From Artemisia argyi (Eukaryota > Streptophyta > Magnoliopsida > Asterales > Asteraceae): 64,000 bases of DNA. The DNA lies in NCBI GenBank assembly GCA_030686995.1, contig CM060708.1:257518544-257582543 (forward strand), read 5' to 3'. The notes beneath the pieces were generated by a model. That model did not search any database and was not told where the DNA came from. It saw nothing but the letters and a program-made list of their open reading frames with translations. The first letter of the stretch is position 1. Each line of letters opens with the position of its first letter. The translations under genes and the position numbers were made by a program. Positions 45,588 to 56,789 of the stretch are shown piece after piece.

Positions 45588-46213
45588 ACTTGTATATTTA
45601 TTGTATAAATAACAAATGATATCTTTTGTGTGTTATGATTGTTGTCTTTTTATGTAAAAAGATCAAATAAGATACTCTTTTATGTTTAAATTAAGTGCGT
45701 GACTTAAGATAAATTATAAGAATGAAAATAAACTTGCATTAATTTTGCAAAGTTTTATTATGTGAACAAGAGTCTTGGCTCGTTATTTGCTAAGCTTTGT
45801 ACAGTGTACTTGATATTTGTGCATCCTTCGTGGGACGCGCAAGGGAAACTTACCTCAACGTCTTAAAAGTAAGACGCTTAGCAAGGATGCGTGATCCAAT
45901 GTTGATGGGTTTGCAACCCTCTTACTCAACGAGTGAATTAGTAGGTTTACTCATCCTTTATGCCTTCGTGGGTCTTAATTAGTGCATGCACGCCATGTAG
46001 GCAAAAATATAATATAACAATATTGACATATATAAGAATTTACGCAATAAAGTGAAATGCGTTATGGAGTTAGCTAGAAACTATAACGTTTTATTGATAC
46101 TTGCAAGTTTTTGAAAAAGTAAAAGACAATTCCTAACAAAGAAAAGAAAAAACAAACAATTATTGGGCACATACTAAAGTGCAGAGTTGTCTGTTTATGG
46201 GCCCTAGCTTCTC
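45544..46213. other. Spacer between the antisense gene and pol
   Basis: Begins with a 40-base T-run (45547-45586). No ORF of note. The two convergent genes end on either side of it. Confidence 0.6.
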
Positions 46214-47060
46214 CTAAAGATAGCATCTTTTGAGATTGCAGATATTCCAGGTGCGCGATAGCGATAGGTCGTGACCTTCCATATCGCGCAACCTGTATGC
46301 ACCATTGCCTAGCGCATCGGTGACCTCGTAGGGTCCTTCCCATTTGGGTCCGAGCTTGTCTGTGTCTTCTGCGTGGCTTGCGTCATTGGCGCGGTATACA
46401 AAGTCTCCTGGCCTGAAGGAAGTGTGTTTGACCTTTGCATCATAATACTTCTTCATTTTTGCCTTAGCCTTTGCTTCGCGTATAGCTGCGCGTTCGCGTC
46501 TTTCTTCCAGCAAGTCCAAGTCTATGCGTCACTCCTCGTGATTTGTTGTGACGTTGACCTCTGCTGTTCGTATAGTTGGCATTCCTATTTCAGCTGGTAT
46601 GACGGCTTCTGTTCCGTAGACAAGGGAGAATGGTGTATCTCCAGTACTGGTTTTGATTGTGGTGCGATGTGCCCATAAGACATGTGATAGCTCGTCCACC
46701 CACTTTCCTTTGTGTCTGTCAAGGTGCGCTTTTATTCCTTCACCTAGACTGCGATTCACGCGCTCAACTAAACCATTGGTTTGTGGGTGTTTTACTGAAG
46801 CGAAGTGTTGTGTGATGTTCAATTGCGCGCACCAATCTTTGAATGGGTTGTCGCAGAATTGCTTCCCATTGTCTGATATGATCTCTCCAGGTAGTCCAAA
46901 GCGACAGACAATGTTATCCCATACAAAGCGTTTGACCTGGTTGCCCATGATACTCACCACTGCCTTTGCCTCAATCCACTTCATAAAGTAGTCTATGACT
47001 ACGATGAGGAATTTTAGCCCTCCTGCTGCAACTGGAAAAGGTCCTGCGATGTCAATGCCC
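46214..47060 (-). pseudogene. Tat element integrase (core and C-terminal end)
   Basis: The core reads, from about 47060, GIDIAGPFPVAAGG, then KWIEAKAVVSIMGN, SDNGKQF and VERVNRSLGEGIKAH, supplying the D, D and E positions. It is followed by GTEAVIPAEIG. A stop after TTNHEE (46529) separates it from the last part (MDLLEERRERAAIREA ... GPKWEGPYEV ... CNLKRCYL). Other stops, for instance after the TPITSP segment near 47080, show it is no longer functional. Confidence 0.85.
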
Positions 47061-47306
47061 CATTTGTAGAATGGTCATGGTGAGGTAATGGGTGTTAGCT
47101 CTTGTTGTGGTTGGCGCGGAATTGGCCTGTGTACTTGGAAATTGCTGCATTTCTTTATCATATCTCGCGCGTCGCGGTGCATAGTTGGCCAATAATACCC
47201 CGACCGTAGAGCCCCGCGCTACAACAGATCGTGGCCCTGAGTGCATGCTACATGATCCAGCGTGGATTTCTCGGAGTACATAGTTTGCTTGAAGAGGTCC
47301 AACACA

Positions 47307-48260
47307 TCAGAGCCAAGGTTGCAAGAAAGAACATCGATAGAGGATGTTGTCTCGTAGCTCAAATCGCTGCGCTGTGCGCCACACTCTTCGAGCGTCCTTA
47401 TGTTCTTGTGGTAAGACTCCTTTGATAATGAATTCAATGATAGGTGTCATCCACGTAGGGTCTTGTTCTTCTATCACTGTGGATACTTCCATTTCCAAGA
47501 TTGACATGTTTTGTAGTGTTTCTACCAATACCTGTTTTGATAAGTGCGCAAAGCTTGTAGATGCGATCTTGCTAAGCGCATCAACTTTCCTGTTGTCCCC
47601 TCTAAGTACTTGTTTTATTGTGAACCTATCAAAGTGCTGAATTAGGGACTTGGTCTTTTCTAGGTATTGGATCATGTGTTCATCCTTGGCTTCGTACTCA
47701 CCTAGCACGTGGTTAGCTACTAGTATGGAATCCACGTTTGCCTCCAGGTTGCATACACCCATTTGGATTGCAATACGCAGCCCAGCGAGTAGGGCTTCGT
47801 ATTCTACCTCATTGTTTGTGGCTGTGAATTCGAAGCGCAGCGCATAGGTGAATTCCATTCCTTCTAGATTAGTAAGAATAAGGCCTGCGCCTGATCCATC
47901 CACGCATGAGGATCCATCTGTGAATAGAATCCAGGGTTCCTGTAGGTCTGTTTTGCTTGTTGAAGGTGGACTATCAGTATCTGGCTTTTCGACAATAAGT
48001 CAGCTAATATCTGCCCCCTGATTGCAGTGCGCGGTCTATATGAGATGTTATACTCGCTTAACAACACGCTCCACTTTTCTAGCCGTCCTGATGCGTCAGG
48101 TTTAGAGATAACTTATTTGATTGGCTGGTCTGTGATTACAGCTATTGGGTGCGCTTGAAAGTATCTGCGCAGTCTTTTAGCTGCGAATACTAGAGCTAAG
48201 ACCAACTTTTCCATGGCGCTGTAGTTAGTCTCTGTCTTCTTTAATGCCTTGCTTACAAAG
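47307..48260 (-). pseudogene. Tat element RNase H and second, archaeal-type RNase H
   Basis: The first RNase H reads MEKLVLALVFAAKRLRRYF, then ITDQPIK, a stop, and VISKPDASGRLEKW (48215-48080). It is followed by a tether and a second RNase H beginning WILFTDGSSCVDGSGAG with the hallmark ATNNEVEYEALLAGLRIA and GDNRKVDALSKIAS. Two RNase H domains in tandem define the Tat lineage among plant Ty3/gypsy elements. Confidence 0.85.
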
Positions 48261-48271
48261 TATATGGGTGT

Positions 48272-48888
48272 CTAGACAGAGTTTCTATCTGTTAATAGTA
48301 CTGCACTAACTGCTCTATGGGTTGCAGATAAGTACATGATTAGCTCTTCCCCTGGTCGCGGTGCGACAAGTTTGGGGAGTGATGCCAGATGCTGTTTTAG
48401 CTGTTGGAAGGCTTCTTCTGCTTCCTCAGTCCAACGAAAGTCTCCCTTTTTAGTGCACTTCGTGAGTGTTTTAAAGAGAGGGAGTGATTTGTCTGCTGAT
48501 TTAGATAAGAAACGGTTTATCCCCGCTAGCTTTCCGTTTAATGACTGGACTTCTTTGAGTGTGCGCGGTGAGGGAAGATCAATAACAACTTTTGTTTTTT
48601 CTGGGCAAGCCTTGATTCCATCAGGTTCTATTAAGTATCCAAGGAACATGCCTTCTGTCGCGCCAAAGGTGCACTTCTTGGGATTTAACTTCATGTTTAT
48701 TTGTCCCAATGTTTTGAACGTTTCCTTGATGCCGCGCACCAATTCATCCTCTGTGTGGCTCTTGATGACAAGGTTGTCAACGTAGACCTCCAAGTTTCGA
48801 CCTACTTGTTTCTCGAAAGCTGTGTCCACCAATCGCTGGTATGTTGCGCCTGCATTTTTTAGGCCAAAAGGCATTTTTGTGTAGCAAT
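48272..48888 (-). pseudogene. Tat element reverse transcriptase, 5'-truncated, YVDN active site
   Basis: It begins abruptly at FLYCYTKMPFGLKNAGATYQ and continues GRNLEVYVDNLVIKSHTEDE, KLNPKKCTFG, FLGYLIEPDGI and FRWTEEAEEAFQQLK. The active-site box normally reads YVDD; here the second aspartate is asparagine (GAC AAC on the minus strand near 48775), which should abolish polymerisation. The first half of RT and everything upstream are missing. Confidence 0.88.
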
Positions 48889-49610
48889 AAAGAAAGTGAA
48901 TCAATTTCAATTACTCAATCACAAGACATCCTGATTAGTAAAAACACTAAATGGAAAGTAATATACATGTTCAAAGTTCCGTTAAGTTGGATGGGCGCGC
49001 TAAAAAAAAAGGGCCCGGTCTCTCCTTTTTAACCATTAATGAAGACAAAAACTATATATTTATACTTGTATTTTCGTCCTTCCTAGTAGAAACATGAGTA
49101 GTTTATCACTGTTTGAGTCGTGGTAACATACTTGGTTTATAACGTTACAACAAAAGCCTGCAACCAAACACACCCACAAAGTGCGACCATCGAAATTTCC
49201 TCCAACTCGCTTTTATTACGGGCATATGAAATTATGAATGCATAGTTATTGCCAACATAACAATTGATACACATCTAAAGAAAATATACAATGAAAGATA
49301 CCTGATAAGCAAGATAAAATATGATTTAAGATAGCCATATATGTTTACAGCCAATGATAAATGTTAAGAGTTAATATGCTAATGAATCCTGCAACTAAAA
49401 TGATTTGCTATCCTTTTTTTCTAGGCAGACTGTTATAAGTCTTACATATAACATATAACCATGAAAGTAAATCGCTCATAAAGATAATTCAGACTAAAGT
49501 CATTCTGTCAAATCCTAAACCTCAAGTGTCAAAAGCTTTAAAACAACATTATCCTGCAATCAAAAGTAACAATATTTGAGGAATAAATTATAAAGAAGAT
49601 GATATGAGCA

Positions 49611-49668
<58 letters not shown>

Positions 49669-50799
49669 GCGTGGAGTAAAGGAAATAACGAATCTGGAAC
49701 TTGAGGTTTTTTTTTTCCAATGAATCGGTGTATGTTTTTAGGAAGGTTGGTGAGTTTGTTAAGGCATAAAAGGAGGGTGAGTTACAACTGTTAATGCTTT
49801 TTCTGAAAGTTTTGGTTTAAATCATTAAAGTCAAAAGCATATATGTTTCCAGCAATTGTTTCCTGCATTACTTTGCACAGAATCAATACTTTCCTGCAAT
49901 AGTATAGTTCTGTTTCGTTTCCTTTAGTAGTAGAGAAGTAATAAGGTGTAGTAGAGAAGTTTGAAAGGTTTCAACATTTCCTTTTGTAAGTTTTTCAACT
50001 TTTCAACATCATTGACTTTCAACAATTCAACTTTGACTATTTTTACATTATATGTAAAATAGATATAGATACTTGAATTTAATTGGCTCAACATGAAAAA
50101 ACATGAGAGACAAACATTTAAGAATCTTAACCCTTCTCTATATTATACATTTCTCATATATCCTTCATGTAAAATTAGGTATTGTTGTTTCATACAACAT
50201 GTATGTAAATGTAAGCATGTACCACAAGTTAGCGATTAATAATATTCTCTATGTTTCAAGCATGAATACTATGATTATCCTAACTGTTTGAATCACGCAA
50301 ATCTTATGATCATTTCTTTTGGCCTTAATTTAAAATGATACTATGCTGTAAATGAAATACCGACGGATCTCGTACTAGGGAATGTGCGTGGTTGCCTAGT
50401 AAAGTATGTTTTTCATGAAATTAATTGAGACATTCTATAGTCTTCTATAATATCTTCCTACTAATCTTCTACACAAACAACAATATTATATATTTTTCTC
50501 CACTCATTCTTTATCTGTATTCAAACCGTCAGTTCCGTAAACCCATATTTTGATTTATCTATTTTAAAAAATAGCGGAACAAAAGAATTATCCAATAATC
50601 AATGACAATGTTTATTTATGGGTTGACGTTAATTCTTGCTATAACCAAGTAGCATCAAATACTCCAATTTTTCACAAACACATACAGTTGGTTGATCTAT
50701 AAGAAAATTTCAGAATATAAACGTGTTTAACATATGGAGTTAAATTTAATGAGAAATTGAGCAAGAAGCTTTCCATCGGATGGAAAGGTTCCATCTGCA
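48889..50799. other. Gene-poor stretch with an AAT microsatellite
   Basis: An uninterrupted AAT repeat of about 19 units lies at 49611-49668. The rest is AT-rich without supportable genes. The minus-strand Leu-rich frame over the microsatellite is an artefact. Confidence 0.7.
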
Positions 50800-51000
50800 C
50801 AGGGACGGAGCCAGGAATTAAGAATAAGGGGGGCCGAAATTTTTTTCTCAAGCTAACAAAGTAATTTAACTAAAGGTTAGGGGGGTCATTTGCCTATAGT
50901 TGCGTCATAAGCTTAAATTTTACTAAGGTAAATAGCAAATCGATTGGGCGTGTTGGAGGGGGGCGAGCACCCCCTGGCTCCCCCACTGTCTCCGTCTCTG
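50800..51000. mobile_element. hAT MITE with CAGGGACGGAGCCAGGA termini
   Basis: The 201-bp element has terminal inverted repeats cagggacggagccagg and ctggctcccccactgtctc / cgtctctg. The 8-bp target duplication catctgca is perfect (50792-50799 and 51001-51008). The terminal motif is a widespread plant hAT signature. Confidence 0.88.
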
Positions 51001-51008
51001 CATCTGCA

Positions 51009-52223
51009 TGAAATATATGGTTAAGTTAAAAGGATAAATTGTTCCCAACATTACGTTGTTTTTATCGGTTTTGTGCAACTAGGAATTACTTAAATGTACG
51101 TACATGACATGCAACAAGGTGAGTATTTTTAGTATTTTTTATGGACACGTTTGTAAGTTTTATTTTATTTTATTTTATTTTATTTATTAATTGTGGTAAC
51201 CATGGTTTCCAACTTTTTGGCTGACTAGTTTACAGGATTTGAACTCATCATCACAAAAACTCAAACCGAGTAAAGCTTTACTTTTTCAGAAAGTTGTCGT
51301 GGCCAACAAGGTGAGTAATTTTGTTCAAAGGTCAAAATTAAAAATTAAAACATGGCCTACATGGAGAAATAGATGGACCAGAGATGAGTCAGGTAGACCA
51401 TTTGCATGGTGACGGGGCATGGCGTTGCATGCTCTTTCAGGGTTTTACCTTTCTCTTCAAGATTTCTTGTCGGCATTGGACTTTCATTGCAACGCCCTAT
51501 TACAACAAATTAGCATTTTGTACATATTTGTCAAATTATTCATACTAACAAAAATTTAAACAATGTACTCATGTTTAGTTAGAAACAAGCTAGTCGTCTT
51601 TTGACTTAGACGTGTGTGAATGTGATTAAAATGTTTACCAACTTCTTGGTCGTGAGTTCAAATGCTGTGAAAGAAAACAAATATGTAGGTTATTTTGGTT
51701 TTGTCGTTAAACAGAAGTTCTTCATAGTTATAAATGTAAGAAGATAAAGGGTTGAATGCACTTCAAAGTTACATGTGTTCCAACCAAATTCTTTATAAAA
51801 AAGTGGTTTACCTTAATTACACCATTATCTGGTGTACGGAATAATGCTCACATAAACACGTACACCACCCACTATTTGATATTTTTATCTATACAAGTGT
51901 TGCATGGTTGCTTCATAATACAGTATTCTTTATATTTTTTACGTATGGTTTTGTCATGCAATAGTGACTAAGGGTGAGTACAACTGTGTTTTGTATTTAA
52001 TTAGGTTTTAAAGCAGTTTCATCACGATTTCCCTGAGGATATAGACAAAATGGATATTGAGAATCAGAATATTACAGCCTATTGTTGAATTTTTTAAATC
52101 AAACTTGGAAATTTGTATCAAATGTAACATTTTGACTTCCAAAACACGGATGGAATGTTTCATGTTTTAAACATTTCTATGATTAGATGTTTATAACATT
52201 TAAAGACAAATAAACTTTTCATA

Positions 52224-52270
<47 letters not shown>

Positions 52271-52558
52271 AAATAAATAAATAAAATTCAAGTATATACA
52301 AAATTATAATTGCAAATATTCAATAGTTAGTTGAAGATTCTATAAAAAAATCAAATAATATCTTTCACTTTTCAGAACTTTTTTCTTAAAAAAGTATATA
52401 ATTATATTTTGCAAGCGTACGTGTGATCAATTTTTTAAACAATTAAAAAGAAGAAAGAGGGAACACTCTTGTCGTTTAAAAAAATCCAAATAAAAATCCC
52501 AGGTCAACAATCTGATGTGGCATTCTTATTTTTATTATCTTTCGAAGCCAAAATATTT
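51009..52558. other. Upstream region of the ACC synthase gene
   Basis: No ORF I can support. It contains an ATTTT-type simple repeat (51160-51188), a T-run with aaataaat repeats (52230-52285) and the promoter side of the downstream gene. Confidence 0.6.
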
Positions 52559-52570
52559 CTATATATATAT
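52559..52570 (+). promoter_or_regulatory. TATA box of the ACC synthase gene
   Basis: A TATATATATATA run lies about 85 bp before the start codon at 52651, with a short CT- and CA-rich leader between. Confidence 0.55.
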
Positions 52571-52650
52571 GTTCTCTAGCTAGCTAACCTCTCACTCAAA
52601 CCAAATCATTCACTTCTCTCTTTAAACACACACACAAAGACCTAGTGAAA

Positions 52651-54373
52651 ATGTTGTCTGCAAAAGTCACGTGCAATTCTCATGGCCAAGATTCATCCTA
52701 CTTCCTTGGATGGGAGGCATACGAGAAAAATCCGTACGATCCAATTAGCAATCCAAAAGGCATCATTCAAATGGGTCTTGCCGAGAATCAACTCTCGTTC
52801 GATCTTCTTGAATCATGGTTGCTAAGTAACCCTGATTCAGCTGGTTTCTCGGCTAAAAATCAATCACTTTTTAGAGAGCTTGCACTATTTCAAGATTATC
52901 ATGGCCTTCCTGCTTTTAAAAATGTAAGTTTATCATTTCACCCGTTTCAGAATTCCATCTTTTCATCTTGGTATGTCAAATGATAACAGTAAATGTTTTC
53001 ATTTTACAGGCATTAGTCGATTTCATGTCCGAGATAAGAGATAACAAAGTAACTTTTGATCCAAACAATCTTGTACTCACGGCGGGTGCTACCTCCGCTA
53101 ACGAAACTCTAATGTTTTGCCTTGCTGGTCGCGGAGACGCTTTCCTACTTCCTACGCCATACTATCCAGGGTGAGTTCATATTCACACAGTCATTAACGG
53201 AGCCAGTATATATAATTAACATGTTCTATTAAACTTATAATACATAAATTAATTAGTTTTACGTGATTAAGTTTGACCTCTAAAATCCATATGTGGTTCC
53301 CTCCTTAAATGAATATTATATTGCAGTTACGTACTTCAATGTTGTTGAGAAAATTAAACTCATCAAACTTATCTTCTTGTTATATATATAGGTTCGACAG
53401 AGATCTCAAGTGGCGAACAGAAGCCGAGATAGTACCCATTCACTGCTCGAGTTCAAATGGTTTCAGAATCACTGAATCCGCCCTTGAAGAAGCATATGAA
53501 CAAGCACAAAAACAAAACCTTAAAGTGAAAGGTGTACTAGTTACAAACCCCTCAAACCCATTAGGTACATCACTTAGCTTGCATGAGCTCGATCTCCTCG
53601 TTAGCTTCATCTCCTCCAAGAACATCCATCTCATTAGTGATGAAATCTATTCCGGTACGGTTTTTTCTTCTCCTGGCTTCATTAGCATCATGGAGGTCCT
53701 AAAGAACAAAGATCTAATCAACACGGATGTCGGGAAACGATTTCACATTGTGTATAGCCTTTCCAAGGATCTTGGTTTACCAGGTTTCCGAATTGGAGCC
53801 ATTTACTCCAACGATAAAGTCGTGGTCTCAGCCGCAACAAAAATGTCAAGCTTCGGGTTAATTTCATCACAAACTCAGTACTTACTATCACAAATTCTCT
53901 CTGATAAAAAGTTTACAAAAAATTATCTATCAGAGAATCGAAGAAGGCTTAAACAAAGGCATGAAATGCTTGAAAATGCCCTAAAAAAAACCGGTATCAA
54001 ATGTCTAAAAAGCAATGCCGGTTTATTTAGTTGGGTTGATATGAGAGGCCTTTTGAGCTCACAAACATTTGAAGGGGAAATGGAATTATGGAAGAAGATT
54101 GTGTATGAAGTAGGGTTGAACATTTCTCCCGGTTCATCGTGTCATTGTAGCGAACCTGGATGGTTCAGGGTTTGCTTTGCAAATATGTCCAAAGAAACCC
54201 TTGATCTCGCCATGCAACGTTTAAGTTCGTTTGTGGATACCATGCCAAAGACAAAAGATCAAATCCATCGTCTGAAGTCACTAAAGAAAGATCTAAGAAA
54301 AACAAAGTCGTTGCCCAAGTGGGTTTTTACGCTATCGTTCACCACCACAAGGTCGGGGATGGAGAGTATGTAA
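52651..54373 (+). CDS. ACS: 1-aminocyclopropane-1-carboxylate synthase (ACS), three exons, type II C-terminus
   Basis: Exons are 52651-52923, 53010-53170 and 53392-54373, with GT-AG introns, giving 471 residues. The start is the ATG at 52651 ([21 protein letters not shown]). Family motifs include [28 protein letters not shown] across intron 1, [22 protein letters not shown] across intron 2, TNPSNPLGT and DEIYSGTVF. The PLP-binding lysine is at about residue 270 in [14 protein letters not shown]. The enzyme makes ACC from S-adenosylmethionine, the committed and usually rate-limiting step of ethylene synthesis in the cytosol. The C-terminus PKWVFTLSF carries the WVF element of type II isoforms, which are destabilised through ETO1-type ubiquitin ligases. 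Length, introns and motifs are all normal, so I take it as functional. Which paralogue it is cannot be told. Confidence 0.95.
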
Positions 54374-54590
54374 TTTGGTCTAACATCGATTATCCACATC
54401 AAATAATCAGTGTGTGATTGATATTTTTTCTCAATACATGTTGTATTGAGTTCCTTAATGTTTTCGCCTAGTGGGGCTTTTATTCGTGCAGAAATATTGC
54501 ACTCAATGTATTTGTATGTCTTACTAATAATAAATTTTTTCACAATAGCTAAAGGTTAAAATCTCATAACGTACAAATTTAGGGTGGTCA

Positions 54591-54810
54591 GGGAATGTAT
54601 CGGAAATGATAACGGGAATACATCCGCGGACATCTGAGTGAAAAGACTAGCTTGTTTTCTCCGATCAAATAGTCTAATTAAACATGAAATTTCTTATCTA
54701 GGGAACGTATCGGAAATGATAACGGGAATACATCCGCGGACATCTGAGTGAAAAGACTAGCTTGTTTTCTCCGATCAAATAGTCTAATTAAACATGAAAT
54801 TTCTTATCTA
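54591..54810. repeat. Perfect-looking 110-bp tandem duplication after ACS
   Basis: Two adjacent 110-bp units (54591-54700 and 54701-54810) differ by one base (gggaatg versus gggaacg). The near-identity means the duplication is recent, or an assembly artefact. Confidence 0.92.
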
Positions 54811-54889
54811 TTTCTTTTCTTATTGGAATGAGTATGTTTCAATTCTGATTCATTATTTAGTTTTGCCAAATTATTAATTGCATGCTAAT

Positions 54890-55133
54890 TGCGTAAGCAT
54901 TCTTTTATACCAAAAGGTTTAAATTGGCGAGAACACCCTGACCTCATGTGTCTTTTGACACTAGCCATTTTCCACCCCAGAAGTAATAGCTCCGGCAAAT
55001 CTCTTGGACAGTGGGGCACCAACTGGAGTGAGCACGAGTTGAGACTCGAACCCTTGACATTTAATCCACCAATTCTCTCCAGTGGGCCTATGGGTTTTTC
55101 GAAGATGAGTACCAACTGAGCCAAAGCTCTTTA
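54890..55133 (-). mobile_element. tRNA-derived SINE
   Basis: On the minus strand the head contains an A-box-like TTTGGCTCAGTTGGTA (55130-55112) and a B-box GGTTCGAGTC (55056-55045). A body of about 150 bp follows, ending near GTATAAAAGAATGC. The boxes are too far apart and no cloverleaf closes, so it is not a tRNA gene. No target duplication identified. Confidence 0.6.
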
Positions 55134-55410
55134 ATATAGTGGGATGTTATAGGCTATATTTACTATTCGGGTTTTGTACATGTTTTATATTGTGTAAATT
55201 TCATAGCCCATCGCTAACATTTTTTATGTCATTAAGACATAAGTTCGTTTTGAGGGTCAATTATGTTATACATGTTCATCTTCTCAAACTCCTAGGGATT
55301 TCCCTGTGCTTGCATCGAGAACCAACATGATAGTGTGCCACACCTTCAGCCATGACACTTGCGGTAGATGTTTAACGCAAATGAGATGATTTATAAGTTT
55401 GTAACAAGTA

Positions 55411-55500
55411 ACCAACTGACTTAGCTCAGTTGGCCACCTGGGCTCTTTTTGGAGCTTGAGGGAGGTTTTACCAAGGGTTTAAGTCTTGCAAAGACAAAGA

Positions 55501-55547
<47 letters not shown>
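55411..55547 (+). mobile_element. Short SINE-like head with 46-base poly-A
   Basis: TTAGCTCAGTTGGCCACC (A-box) and GGGTTTAAGTC (weak B-box) precede caaagacaaagac and an uninterrupted A-run at 55502-55547. The following segment (55548-55690) has a GGTTCGGATCC box and inverted ends aactagtgtgaa / ttcacgctagtt; its relation to the SINE is unclear. Confidence 0.45.
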
Positions 55548-55549
<2 letters not shown>

Positions 55550-55904
55550 CCAGGTTTTCCAACTAGTGTGAAGCCGTGAGTTCTAAGGATTTCCTTTCGC
55601 GGGTCTCTCCTAGTGGTTCGGATCCCAGGGCCTGCCCGTTTAGATGGTTTAACTCGAGGGTCGGATTTCACGCTAGTTTTCTTGGTAGATCATGGTTATC
55701 ACAGTAGTTGTGTATCACTTTGATACTAAGGCTATCTTTGGCAAAATTGACAATATTTGTTAACAGTAGCAATTAGCAGTAAGCAGTTAGCATTATCAAT
55801 TTATTTTATAAAGTTTTTGCTTGAGTAGCCGTAGCTATAATAATAATATGTAAAATTAAGTAAAAGAACATAAATATTTGAATAGAAACTCTAAAAATAA
55901 GTAG

Positions 55905-56362
55905 TTACTTTTGCATGGGGGAATTTAAGTAATTTGTAAATTCTACTGCTCTTCAATGACAACTGATAATTTATAAATGCTTCTTCAAAGAGTAGTGGAA
56001 AAACTAGCATTCTTATAATTTTATAAATGCTAACTGCTTCCTTCCAAACAAGCTTTGTACTAATAATGCTAAATGCTAAATGCTAGTTGCTTTAAAATGC
56101 TCTTATATGCTTGTTGCCAAGCACACTCTAAGAATGATACATGGTGTATCAGTTTGATAATAAAGAATGGTGGAATTTGAGTAGTTACTTTTGCACGAGG
56201 AATTTAAGTAATTTGTAAACTCTACTGCTCTTCAATGCTAACTGCTAATTTGTAAATGCTTCTTCAAAGAGTAGTGGAAAAACTAGCATTCTTATAATTT
56301 TATAAATGTTAACTGCTTCCTTCCAAACAAGCTTTGTACTAATAACGCTGAATGCTAAATGC
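55905..56362. repeat. Direct repeat of about 180 bp
   Basis: The segment 55905-56086 (gtagttacttttgcatggg...) recurs at 56182-56362 with scattered substitutions. Both end in a run of taatgctaaatgct-type short repeats. No element boundaries are visible. Confidence 0.75.
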
Positions 56363-56789
56363 TGGTAACGTTTTCAAGCTTATATATACTAATATTAGTA
56401 GCTTGTATTTGTCGTGTACATAAATAAAAAAATTGTGTTTCAATTTGGGAATATCTGTAACGTATTTATATGTATCAAAATAAACTAATGATAATGTAGT
56501 TGTAAATAAGTTATTCAAACAACCTACAGTGAATATGTGAAATGCTGAATTCTGCGTCTAGTAATTTAATATTCGATGGCAAGAAATCCAGACATATTAG
56601 TGTAGTCATAAATAAGTTTTCTTAATAAGGTACACAATGCCATTGATTTTGTTAAAGCAAATCACATCATCACATATACATCTAACAGTCATGATCGCTT
56701 CTTATTATTCTAACTTTCAAACACTATATTTAAGTTAACCCTCCTTTATCAGCGTTTTTATATTAATTAGTTACATACACATTAGTAAT

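Larger units (their letters stand above)
42150..48888 (-). mobile_element. Truncated Tat-lineage Ty3/gypsy element with antisense extra gene
   Basis: Minus-strand remains of pol run RT, RNase H, a second (archaeal-type) RNase H and integrase (48888-46214). After pol lies a plus-strand multi-exon gene (42974-45543), then a polypurine tract and a probable 3' LTR. The doubled RNase H and an antisense ORF after pol are traits of the Tat lineage (Grande/Retand-like). The 5' LTR, gag, protease and first half of RT are missing; homology ends abruptly at about 48888. Confidence 0.82.

Noticed and set aside
49538..49720. Leu-rich membrane-like small protein
   Set aside because: The leucines come from translation of the AAT microsatellite; no other coding sign.
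54890..55133. A tRNA gene
   Set aside because: A- and B-box matches exist, but the spacing is too large and no acceptor stem or cloverleaf closes.
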